A stretch of 5,424 nucleotides of DNA, taken from Schaedlerella sp. (GTDB lineage: Bacteria > Bacillota > Clostridia > Lachnospirales > Lachnospiraceae). Shown here piece by piece: positions 1 through 5,407 of this stretch. The position numbers and the translations under genes were made by a program. Numbering within the stretch: the stretch's first letter is position 1; each line of letters opens with the position of its first letter. Below the pieces are notes generated by a model. The model saw only the letters and a program-made list of their open reading frames with translations, was not told the origin of the DNA and did no database searches. The stretch covers positions 1 to 5,424 of the forward strand of contig JAHHTO010000165.1 of the NCBI GenBank assembly GCA_020024595.1. Direction: 5' to 3'.

Positions 1-6
1 CGTAAT

Positions 7-37
7 TGTCAACGTTTTTTCTATTTTTTATATATTT
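7..37 (-). promoter_or_regulatory. Possible strong leftward promoter cut by the window edge
   Basis: A perfect -35 hexamer TTGACA (12-7, minus strand) is preceded by a run of A-tracts (37-15) resembling an UP element that binds the RNA polymerase alpha subunits. The matching -10 would lie outside the window, so this remains half a promoter. The -35 overlaps one arm of an 8-bp inverted repeat (3-10 and 49-56, TAATTGTC and GACAATTA), which could be paired protein-binding sites. Confidence 0.3.
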
Positions 38-76
38 CGCGCAATTCAGACAATTATATATTTTTTCGCCAACCTG

Positions 77-106
77 ATTATACAACTTTTTTCGTTATAA
101 TTGCAA
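77..106 (-). promoter_or_regulatory. Possible leftward promoter beyond the operon
   Basis: On the minus strand TTGCAA (106-101) is followed, after 18 bases, by a perfect TATAAT (82-77). The -35 is only a 4 of 6 match and the region is very AT-rich, so chance is a real alternative. If real, it would start transcription near 70, toward a gene left of the window. Confidence 0.3.
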
Positions 107-129
107 CTACACTCTCATTCATAACTTTC

Positions 130-178
130 AATCGGGGGGATAGTATTTTTAACCATATTATCCCCCCGATTCATTTTT
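130..178. terminator. Strong 13-bp hairpin after the operon; T-run on the plus side
   Basis: Bases 130-142 and 159-171 form a perfect 13-bp inverted repeat with a block of six G-C pairs and a 16-nt loop, 22 bases beyond the permease stop. On the plus strand the stem is followed, after CA, by five T (174-178), a fair intrinsic terminator for a gene entering from the left. On the minus strand the stem is followed by GAAAGTTATG with no U-run, so for this operon it is either a weak terminator or mainly a 3'-end stabiliser. It may serve both directions between convergent units. Confidence 0.65.
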
Positions 179-192
179 ACGCTGCGCCCCTT

Positions 193-1158
193 TTATGCCT
201 TTTTTCTATTCTTTAACATATCCATTGTTACGGCAAAGATAATCAAAACACCGCTCGTAATTTCAAGAACATGTGTATTCAAACCAAATTGTACTCCTGC
301 ATTATTAATTAGTACCATCAGAATTGTACCGAGTACGGTGCCTGTGATAGTTCCTTTTCCACCTGCCAGAGATGCACCTCCGATTACTGCAGCTGCAATC
401 GCATTCATATCATATCCTTCACCACCTGTTGGAAGGGCACTCTGTACACGAGCCGCAAGCATGATTCCTGCAATACCGTAGAGAAGTCCTGCTCCTGCAT
501 AGGTTGCATAGAACATCTTTCTTACTTTGATTCCACTCAATCTTGCAACTTCTACGCCACTGCCAACTACATAGAGACTTCGGCCAAAAATTGTATATTT
601 TAAAATAAACCAAATTACAATTGCAACCACCGCCCAAATAACGGCAAGAACCGGGAGCACACCAAAAACATTTGTATTTCCCATACCAAGAATCCTCTGA
701 TCAATCCCAGTAACTGTAAGTGCATTACTAATAATTTTGACAAATCCACGAACAATTGTCTGCATGCCAAGTGTTGCAATCATTGGTGGAACCCTCAGAT
801 CATAGATGATAACGCCATTCAAGAAACCAACAGCCACTCCAATTACAACTGCAATAATCAACGTCAGCCACATATTCATATTCGTATCTCTTTGCAACAA
901 CGCAAGTACCATACAAGATAATCCAGTGATCGCACCGCCACTAATATCAATTCCACTTGTAATAATAACCATTGTCTGTGCCGCTGCCATAACTCCGATA
1001 ATTGCACATTGTTTCATCAGGTTTGTTACATTATAAAGTGTACAGAAATTATCCGTAAACACAGATGCACCAATAAATAAAATTACGATAATCAATCCCA
1101 GTGTAAATTCCGTCTGCTGGAGTATACTTCCCTTTTTCATCTTTTTTGCCTTTTCCAT
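193..1158 (-). CDS. Sugar ABC transporter permease (RbsC family)
   Basis: A 321-residue integral membrane protein of the branched-chain amino acid/ribose permease family (BPD_transp_2), forming the channel as a probable homodimer with the two-domain ATPase. About eight to ten hydrophobic segments are visible, among them roughly 18-36, 52-70, 97-119, 166-187, 218-238, 268-288 and 297-313. Family motifs are SGIDISGGAITGL at 68-80 (usual form GIDLSVGS), VPPMIATLGM at 123-132, FGRSLYVVGSGVEVARLSGI at 191-210 (the cytoplasmic loop that contacts the ATPase) and GYDMNAIAAAVIGGASLAGG at 248-267. A lysine-rich start and a NRKKA end suit cytoplasmic termini. AGGAGG (1170-1165) sits six bases upstream of the ATG and overlaps the ATPase stop, so translational coupling is likely. 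Last gene of the operon; nothing else follows before the left edge. The transported sugar cannot be read from this subunit. Confidence 0.93.
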   Translation of the reverse strand: MEKAKKMKKGSILQQTEFTLGLIIVILFIGASVFTDNFCTLYNVTNLMKQCAIIGVMAAAQTMVIITSGIDISGGAITGLSCMVLALLQRDTNMNMWLTLIIAVVIGVAVGFLNGVIIYDLRVPPMIATLGMQTIVRGFVKIISNALTVTGIDQRILGMGNTNVFGVLPVLAVIWAVVAIVIWFILKYTIFGRSLYVVGSGVEVARLSGIKVRKMFYATYAGAGLLYGIAGIMLAARVQSALPTGGEGYDMNAIAAAVIGGASLAGGKGTITGTVLGTILMVLINNAGVQFGLNTHVLEITSGVLIIFAVTMDMLKNRKKA

Positions 1159-1169
1159 AATAATCCTCC

Positions 1170-2678
1170 TTAGCCCTCGAACGATGCTTTCTTCAAGACA
1201 TCTTCTTCTTTCAACACCTTGATTTCACCATAACCAAATTCTCCAGTAACTCTTCCCTGGGCCATAACAAACAGCCGGTCTGAAAGTCCCATGACCTCCG
1301 GCAAATAAGAGGAAATCAGAATAATCCCCTTTCCTTGCGCAGTCAACTCTTCCATAATCTTATATATCTCTTCTTTAGCTCCCACATCTACACCAACCGT
1401 AGGCTCATCAAAAATCAACACATCCGGATTTCTACACAGCAACTTTGCGATAACAACCTTCTGTTGATTGCCTCCCGAGAGGTTACCTGCCAGCTGCATC
1501 ACGCTTGGCGTCTTCACCCGAACATCTTTGGAATATTTTTCTGCCCGTTCCGTTTCTTTCTTTAATGAAATCACGCCGCCTTTGCTAATCATCTCATAAG
1601 AATTCATATTTACGTTTGTTTTAATCGGAAGGGAAAGTGCCAGACCATCTGCGCGTCTGTCCTCCGTCAAGAATCCGATTCCATGCTTTAAAGCTGAGGC
1701 AGAATCCTTAATATCTACTTTTTTCCCTTTGACATAAACCTCACCACTCAGTCTTTTTTCCACTCCACACAGTGCTCGCATCACTTCACTACGTCCAGCT
1801 CCTACTAATCCAGCAAACCCTACAATTTCACCTGCATGAAGATTGAAACTTATATCACGAAAATGTGTACTATCGCTAAAATTCTCTACTCGAAGAATTT
1901 CTTCTCCAATTTTTTGTCTCTTAATATTATAAATATCCGACAATTCACGCCCAACCATCATTGTAATCAGTGAATCCTTTGTCACTTCTTTTATCGGTTT
2001 TGTGTCAATATAAGTACCGTCCTTTAAAATAGTAACACTATCGCAAATATCCATAATTTCTTCCAAACGGTGCGAAATATAAATAATACTGACCCCTCTA
2101 GACTTCAACTCTTCAATAAACTTATACAGCGTCTCTACTTTCTCATTTTCCAAAAGTGCCGTTGGTTCATCAAAAATAACTATTCTCAAATCATCATTGA
2201 CAGAAATCTTGCTAATTGTAACCATCGCCTGCATTGCAATAGGCAGATTAGAAATTTTCTGTCGAGGATTAACATTCATTCCAAATTTATCAATAATCTT
2301 CTGGCTGTCTTCGTACATCTTTTTCCAGTCAACCATTCCAACTTTTGTCTTCGGCTGTCGCCCAAGAAAATAGTTTTCAGCAATACTTAAGTCCGAGGCA
2401 ATATTTACATGCTGATAATTAGCATACACGCCATGGCTCTGAGCCTCCAATGCGCTTGTATTTTCAATCCATTCGCCGTTATAGTTCATCAGAACCTTTC
2501 CTTCATCCGGCCTTTCAACACCCATGATACATTTGATAAGCGTAGACTTTCCAGCACCATTTTCCCCACAAAGTGCTCTCGCCTCACCGGCTTTTATTTC
2601 AAAACTCACGTTGTTCAGTGCTGTTACACCAGGATAGAATTTACTGATATTTTCTATTTTCAAAATCGTGTCCTGCAT
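1170..2678 (-). CDS. Two-domain sugar ABC transporter ATPase (RbsA/MglA type)
   Basis: A 502-residue cytoplasmic ATPase with two fused nucleotide-binding domains, normal for the family, which powers the sugar permease. Domain 1 (about 5-245) has Walker A GENGAGKST at 38-46 (Lys44), Q-loop Gln89, Walker B ending FDEPTA with Asp170-Glu171, and H-loop His203. Its signature is degenerate: LPIAM at 145-149, where RbsA-type proteins have LS-x-A-Q. Domain 2 (about 260-502) has a Walker A-like GLVGAGRSE at 290-298, with Arg in place of Lys; an intact LSGGNQQ signature at 400-406; Walker B Asp424-Glu425; and SSYLPE where the H-loop His would be. The catalytic site made by Walker A of domain 1 and the signature of domain 2 is thus complete, while the other site is doubly degenerate and probably inactive. 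The stop codon TAA overlaps the permease ribosome-binding site. An alternative start at 2684 adds two residues. Confidence 0.93.
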   Translation of the reverse strand: MQDTILKIENISKFYPGVTALNNVSFEIKAGEARALCGENGAGKSTLIKCIMGVERPDEGKVLMNYNGEWIENTSALEAQSHGVYANYQHVNIASDLSIAENYFLGRQPKTKVGMVDWKKMYEDSQKIIDKFGMNVNPRQKISNLPIAMQAMVTISKISVNDDLRIVIFDEPTALLENEKVETLYKFIEELKSRGVSIIYISHRLEEIMDICDSVTILKDGTYIDTKPIKEVTKDSLITMMVGRELSDIYNIKRQKIGEEILRVENFSDSTHFRDISFNLHAGEIVGFAGLVGAGRSEVMRALCGVEKRLSGEVYVKGKKVDIKDSASALKHGIGFLTEDRRADGLALSLPIKTNVNMNSYEMISKGGVISLKKETERAEKYSKDVRVKTPSVMQLAGNLSGGNQQKVVIAKLLCRNPDVLIFDEPTVGVDVGAKEEIYKIMEELTAQGKGIILISSYLPEVMGLSDRLFVMAQGRVTGEFGYGEIKVLKEEDVLKKASFEG

Positions 2679-2685
2679 AACCATA

Positions 2686-2691
2686 CCCTCT
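2686..2691 (-). promoter_or_regulatory. Ribosome-binding site that decides the ATPase start
   Basis: AGAGGG lies only one base before the ATG at 2684 but seven bases before the next in-frame ATG at 2678. The usual spacing therefore favours 2678, giving a protein that begins MQDTILKIEN. The site is weaker than the AGGAGG seen at the other genes. Confidence 0.6.
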
Positions 2692-2700
2692 TCTTCAAAT

Positions 2701-2731
2701 AAGGGACGATGTAAAAACCGCCCCTTACATC
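2701..2731 (-). promoter_or_regulatory. Two competing hairpins between binding-protein and ATPase genes
   Basis: The 100-nt gap holds two overlapping inverted repeats. Stem A pairs 2725-2731 with 2708-2714 (7 bp, GATGTAA with TTACATC, 10-nt loop). Stem B pairs 2719-2726 with 2701-2708 (AAGGGGCG with CGTCCCTT, 8 bp including one G-U pair in the transcript, 10-nt loop). They share bases at 2725-2726 and 2708, so both cannot form completely at once. No clear U-run follows either, so this is not a standard terminator. It could protect the upstream mRNA from 3' decay, keeping the binding protein in excess of the membrane parts, or it could control access to the ATPase ribosome-binding site, which begins about 10 nt downstream. 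The function is inferred. Confidence 0.45.
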
Positions 2732-2778
2732 AATATTATAAATGCCATTAAAGTGTAACTGTTGTTTCAAGTAAACTC

Positions 2779-3840
2779 TTATTTCTGAAGTCTTGTAGGA
2801 TCAAGCAAATCCTGCTTCTCTGTTTCTTCCATATTTTCCTTTGTAATAACAACCGGCGGGCAATTCACCTGTTTCTCAGATTCCGGATTTTCCCCCTTAA
2901 TCAATGTCAGCAGTGCATTCTCCATACATTTATATCCCTGTGCGTATGCATCCTGTACGATGATTGCATCCAACACCCCTTTCTTCAGTGCCTGAATCTC
3001 GATATCGTCAGAATCAACTGCAACATTTACAAACTTCTCACCTACGTTGGAATCTGCAACCGCATTACACACACCATCACCTGTGATGTTATTTCCAGAA
3101 TACATACCAATCAACTTATCTCCATACGTAGAAATGATATTCTCTGCATTTTCCTGAGCTGTTTCAACAACATTACCATTGTAGTATGTATCTGTCAGCT
3201 CAATGTCAGGTGCTATTTCAGCCATTTTCTCTCTAAATGCATCAATTCTGTGATTCAACGCTTCATTCTCAACATTTGTATTCATTCCAAGAACACCTTC
3301 TGTAATTCCTTTATCATCCATAGTTTTCTTGAACGCTTCTGCTGCCATCTCACCAATGGTGTCATTAGAGCAATAATAGAATTGATTGTAATATTCTTCA
3401 TTTGCGCCATCATCGCCCGTTCCAATACCACAGTTTACAAAATTCAGAATAATCCCTGCGTTTGTAGCCTCCTGCGCCTTCGGAACTGTTGCGTCAATTG
3501 CCAGTGTCGCTGTTACGATTGCATCAGGCTGTTTACCAATACACTGTTCAAAAGTTGTAACATAATCTTCTGTCTGGCTTTCTTCTGCCGGTCCCACAAC
3601 TTCATAATCAACTACAACTCCTTCACTCTCTTCAATATCTTTCATAGCATTTTCAATCCCTATTCCAACATAGGTCCAAAACTGCGAAGCCGTAGACGGA
3701 GTCAAATAGATTACATGATACGAATCTTTCTTCTCTCCGTCAGACGCACTGCTCTTAGAGTCTGATTTTTCGGAGCATGCCGCAAGCGAAAGTGTCATAA
3801 TTCCAACCAACATTATAGCCACCATTTTTTTCATTTTCAT
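2779..3840 (-). CDS. Sugar ABC transporter substrate-binding lipoprotein (RbsB-like)
   Basis: A 353-residue lipoprotein of the periplasmic-binding-protein type I fold (RbsB/XylF-like), anchored outside the membrane, which captures sugar and delivers it to the permease. Residues 1-21 are a lipoprotein signal with lipobox LAAC and lipidated Cys22. A Ser/Lys/Asp-rich linker (23-40) leads to two Rossmann-like lobes from about 41 to 330. Ungapped comparison by eye with E. coli RbsB places Phe54-Trp55 at the stacking Phe15-Phe16, Arg198 at Arg141, Asn250 at Asn190, Asp276 at Asp215 and Gln296 at Gln235. The ribose-contacting Asp89-Arg90 pair becomes Asn136-Cys137. This keeps the general sugar pocket but argues against simple ribose specificity. 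Six cysteines besides Cys22 are unusual for an exported protein and fit an anaerobe. It lies 62 nt after the mutarotase and directly before the ATPase. Family is sure, ligand is not. Confidence 0.9.
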   Translation of the reverse strand: MKMKKMVAIMLVGIMTLSLAACSEKSDSKSSASDGEKKDSYHVIYLTPSTASQFWTYVGIGIENAMKDIEESEGVVVDYEVVGPAEESQTEDYVTTFEQCIGKQPDAIVTATLAIDATVPKAQEATNAGIILNFVNCGIGTGDDGANEEYYNQFYYCSNDTIGEMAAEAFKKTMDDKGITEGVLGMNTNVENEALNHRIDAFREKMAEIAPDIELTDTYYNGNVVETAQENAENIISTYGDKLIGMYSGNNITGDGVCNAVADSNVGEKFVNVAVDSDDIEIQALKKGVLDAIIVQDAYAQGYKCMENALLTLIKGENPESEKQVNCPPVVITKENMEETEKQDLLDPTRLQK

Positions 3841-3849
3841 AATAATCTT

Positions 3850-3856
3850 CCTCCTT
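3850..3856 (-). promoter_or_regulatory. Ribosome-binding site that fixes the binding-protein start
   Basis: AAGGAGG lies nine bases before the ATG at 3840. An in-frame ATG at 3867 lies upstream of this site and has no site of its own, so the nine extra residues it would add are not part of the protein. The start at 3840 also gives a normal lipoprotein signal peptide beginning MKMKK. Confidence 0.88.
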
Positions 3857-3902
3857 TTTACATTCATTATTTGTTACGCTTTAGAACAATTACATATCTT
3901 TT

Positions 3903-4343
3903 TTACATCACACCTTTCTGAAGAATAAAACATCCGTAAGGTCTCGTCTCACTTGTACATACTGTTAAAACTGCGCTTCCTGCTTTCTCATAGAACTTCA
4001 TGCGTTCAATCGGTCCTGCACAATTCTCATATCCATTTCTCTTGGCAGCCTCAATTGCCTCATCCCATGTATCACATTGTTTCATTTCAATTCCAGAATC
4101 CACATCCGGAACCATATACTCAAGTGGTGTATCACAATATTCCACATCCAATGGCATAAGTTTCAAAATAGCATCAATCATCTCCGGTGCTGTATTTCCT
4201 TTTGCCTGTACACTAACCGCATTAGGCGATTTGGAATATGGAGGATAAAAATGATCTGCTACCACAAGAATATCACCATGCCCCATGTCTGCAAGTGCTT
4301 TCAATAAATCTGATCCTATAATTTCCGGAATTCCTTTTAACAT
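3903..4343 (-). CDS. fucU: RbsD/FucU-family sugar mutarotase (FucU-like)
   Basis: A 146-residue cytoplasmic protein of the RbsD/FucU family, which speeds exchange between anomers (and pyranose and furanose forms) so that the kinase receives its preferred form. It resembles E. coli FucU more than RbsD: it starts MLKGI, has LLKALADMGHGD at 13-24, and ends in an ERMKFYEKA, then YGCFILQKGV pattern matching FucU NRFAFYERA, then YGNILLKKGV. His22 (expected acid/base) and Asp30 align with FucU; Arg114, Tyr118 and Tyr136 fall at FucU active-site positions. Cys137 replaces the Asn of the E. coli YGN motif. The start is set by AGGAGG; a longer frame from 4457 would lie inside the kinase gene and adds nothing family-like. 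It sits 13 bases after the kinase stop, so the two are very probably co-translated. The symbol marks the closest family branch; it does not imply that fucose is the substrate. Confidence 0.88.
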   Translation of the reverse strand: MLKGIPEIIGSDLLKALADMGHGDILVVADHFYPPYSKSPNAVSVQAKGNTAPEMIDAILKLMPLDVEYCDTPLEYMVPDVDSGIEMKQCDTWDEAIEAAKRNGYENCAGPIERMKFYEKAGSAVLTVCTSETRPYGCFILQKGVM

Positions 4344-4350
4344 AACTTTT

Positions 4351-4356
4351 CCTCCT
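4351..4356 (-). promoter_or_regulatory. Ribosome-binding site that fixes the mutarotase start
   Basis: A perfect AGGAGG begins on the base after the kinase stop codon and lies seven bases before the ATG at 4343. It shows that the mutarotase starts there, not at an upstream ATG inside the kinase gene, and suggests that translation of the two genes is coupled. Confidence 0.9.
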
Positions 4357-5280
4357 TTATACATGTTCTTCCAAGAATCTATCAACATCTTCCCTGAGAG
4401 GCATTGCCGGTGTTGTTCCAAGCTTTTGCACAGACAGCGCAGCCAGTGCATTTGCAAATTTTACCGCCTCCCACAAATCTTTTCCTTCTGATAGTGCTGC
4501 CAGAAGCCCCCCATTAAATGCATCTCCTGCTCCGGTTGTATCCACTGCATCAACATGGTAAGCCGGAACAATCATCTCTTTTCCCTTGGAAGAAGCGAAG
4601 ACACCTCTGCCCCCCAAAGTAATGACCACTTCTGTCACTCCCTTATCTCGAAAATAAGCTGCTGCTTTCTTTGCTGACTCAAGATCTATAACAGGAATTC
4701 CTGTTATTTCCTCAGCTTCTACCTCATTCGGTGTGACCATGTAACATTTGGACAGAAACTGATCTGCCATCGGCGCAAATGGTGCAGTATTAACAATAAC
4801 CTTACATCCATATCTATTTGCCATATCTACGATCATTTCATTGGCATCTTGGTTCACTTCTAATTGCAACAATACATACTCACATTCCTTTATCACCTCT
4901 TCTACGCTGGCAACTTCTTCCGCAGTAATTGTATTGCATGCCCCCGGTACAATAATAATTTCATTTTGACTTGTATTCTCATCCACCAGAATCAGTGCAA
5001 TTCCAGTCTCTTTATCATCACTGATAAAAACATGCTCCTTCGGCATGCCAAGGTCTGTCATCGTATCCAGCATCACCTTTGCAAAACTGTCTTTCCCAAC
5101 CTTCGTCATCATCACAACATCTGCACCAGCTTTATGTGCTGCCACACATTGGTTAAATCCCTTTCCTCCTGGGCCCATTTTAAACATAGAACCTTTTACA
5201 GTCTCACCCGGAGCTGGGAGATGCGGACTCCTCGCCATAAGGTCTACAACAAAACTACCGAATACTGCAACCTTCTTCAT
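4357..5280 (-). CDS. rbsK: Ribokinase-type PfkB-family sugar kinase
   Basis: A cytoplasmic kinase of 307 residues, the normal ribokinase length, expected to transfer phosphate from ATP to the terminal hydroxyl of the imported sugar (ribose to ribose 5-phosphate if it is a true RbsK). Visible PfkB features are: sugar-site Asp13 in an N-terminal GSFVVD strand; the glycine-rich GPGGKGFNQ at 36-44 (Lys40, Asn43); LLQLE ending at Glu141; NTAP at 164-167; TPNEVEAE at 183-190; and the C-terminal signature DTTGAGDAF at 247-255, with Asp253 as catalytic base after the anion-hole glycines. Asn277 occupies the place of E. coli His279. The start is fixed by AAGGAGGA (5294-5287), six bases upstream. The Asn that contacts ribose in E. 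coli RbsK (GSINAD) is Val11 here, so the substrate may differ; Salmonella deoxyribokinase, as I recall it, also has a hydrophobic residue there. First gene of the operon. Kinase family is very sure, symbol less so. Confidence 0.9.
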   Translation of the reverse strand: MKKVAVFGSFVVDLMARSPHLPAPGETVKGSMFKMGPGGKGFNQCVAAHKAGADVVMMTKVGKDSFAKVMLDTMTDLGMPKEHVFISDDKETGIALILVDENTSQNEIIIVPGACNTITAEEVASVEEVIKECEYVLLQLEVNQDANEMIVDMANRYGCKVIVNTAPFAPMADQFLSKCYMVTPNEVEAEEITGIPVIDLESAKKAAAYFRDKGVTEVVITLGGRGVFASSKGKEMIVPAYHVDAVDTTGAGDAFNGGLLAALSEGKDLWEAVKFANALAALSVQKLGTTPAMPLREDVDRFLEEHV

Positions 5281-5298
5281 TCTTATTCCTCCTTATCA

Positions 5299-5325
5299 TT
5301 ACCAAGACACCATTCCTTCTTCCAT
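5299..5325 (-). CDS. Possible 8-residue leader peptide (upstream ORF)
   Basis: A short reading frame, MEEGMVSW then TAA, sits in the leader 18 bases before the kinase start codon. An AAGG/AAAGG purine stretch upstream of its ATG could act as a weak ribosome-binding site. It is in frame with the kinase and is followed by two further in-frame stops (TGA, TAA), the last abutting the kinase ribosome-binding site. Translation here could couple to, or shield, the kinase start. It contains no run of regulatory codons, so classic attenuation is not suggested. Such a short frame can arise by chance; treat it as tentative. Confidence 0.25.
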   Translation of the reverse strand: MEEGMVSW

Positions 5326-5350
5326 AACCTTTACCTTCTTCTTTTAATTA

Positions 5351-5364
5351 TGAAAGCGGTTTCT
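5351..5364. promoter_or_regulatory. cre-like / LacI-family operator in the early leader
   Basis: The plus-strand sequence TGAAAGCGGTTTCT matches the CcpA catabolite-response consensus TGWAANCGNTNWCA at every position except the last (T for A). It has the central CG and near-palindromic arms (GAAA and TTTC) typical of LacI/GalR-family operators. It lies about 10-22 bases downstream of the predicted transcription start, where a bound repressor would block early elongation. It could bind CcpA (glucose repression) or a dedicated RbsR-like repressor encoded elsewhere; the sequence cannot separate these. Confidence 0.65.
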
Positions 5365-5378
5365 ATATTTATAACTTG

Positions 5379-5407
5379 ATTCTATACCAGCATCATACTA
5401 TAGTCAA
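5379..5407 (-). promoter_or_regulatory. Sigma-A-type promoter of the sugar operon
   Basis: On the minus strand a -35 hexamer TTGACT (5407-5402) is followed, after exactly 17 bases, by a -10 hexamer TAGAAT (5384-5379). Each matches the housekeeping consensus at 5 of 6 positions. Transcription would start near 5375-5371, giving a leader of about 90 nt before the kinase gene. It is the only well-formed promoter upstream of the five co-oriented genes, so it probably drives the whole operon. The start point is inferred, not measured. Confidence 0.75.

Noticed and set aside
2070..2390. Plus-strand open frame of 106 codons inside the ATPase gene
   Set aside because: Antisense shadow of a gene whose frame carries all ABC ATPase motifs; there is no start signal and no domain.
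2735..2740. Perfect TATAAT on the minus strand in the gap before the ATPase gene, as an internal promoter
   Set aside because: No acceptable -35 at 16-18 bases and no extended -10 TG; the nearest TTGAAA is 24 bases away. It is probably chance in AT-rich DNA.
3250..3765. Open frame of 171 codons on the plus strand, antisense to the binding-protein gene
   Set aside because: It lies wholly inside a well-supported gene, is rich in Cys, Ile, Asn and Phe as expected of an antisense shadow, has no ribosome-binding site I can see and resembles no family.
3841..3867. Upstream ATG for the binding protein at 3867
   Set aside because: It precedes the AAGGAGG site and has no site of its own; the start at 3840 gives a normal lipoprotein signal.
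3870..3891. Weak inverted repeat (ATTGTT and AACAAAT) around a GCG core in the gap before the binding-protein gene, considered as a second cre site or a hairpin
   Set aside because: Only about 5 bp of pairing and several mismatches to the cre consensus; no T-run follows.
4344..4457. Longer N-terminus for the mutarotase, starting at 4457
   Set aside because: The extra 38 residues overlap the end of the kinase gene in another frame and match nothing in the FucU family, and AGGAGG at 4356-4351 points to the ATG at 4343.
5281..5378. Riboswitch or attenuator in the operon leader
   Set aside because: The leader is under 100 nt and I see no terminator hairpin or recognisable riboswitch core; only the operator and a short ORF stand out.
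4864..5379. Open frame of 171 codons on the plus strand, antisense to the kinase and its leader
   Set aside because: It is a Cys/His/Ser-rich shadow translation with no initiation signal, and it runs across the operon promoter region.
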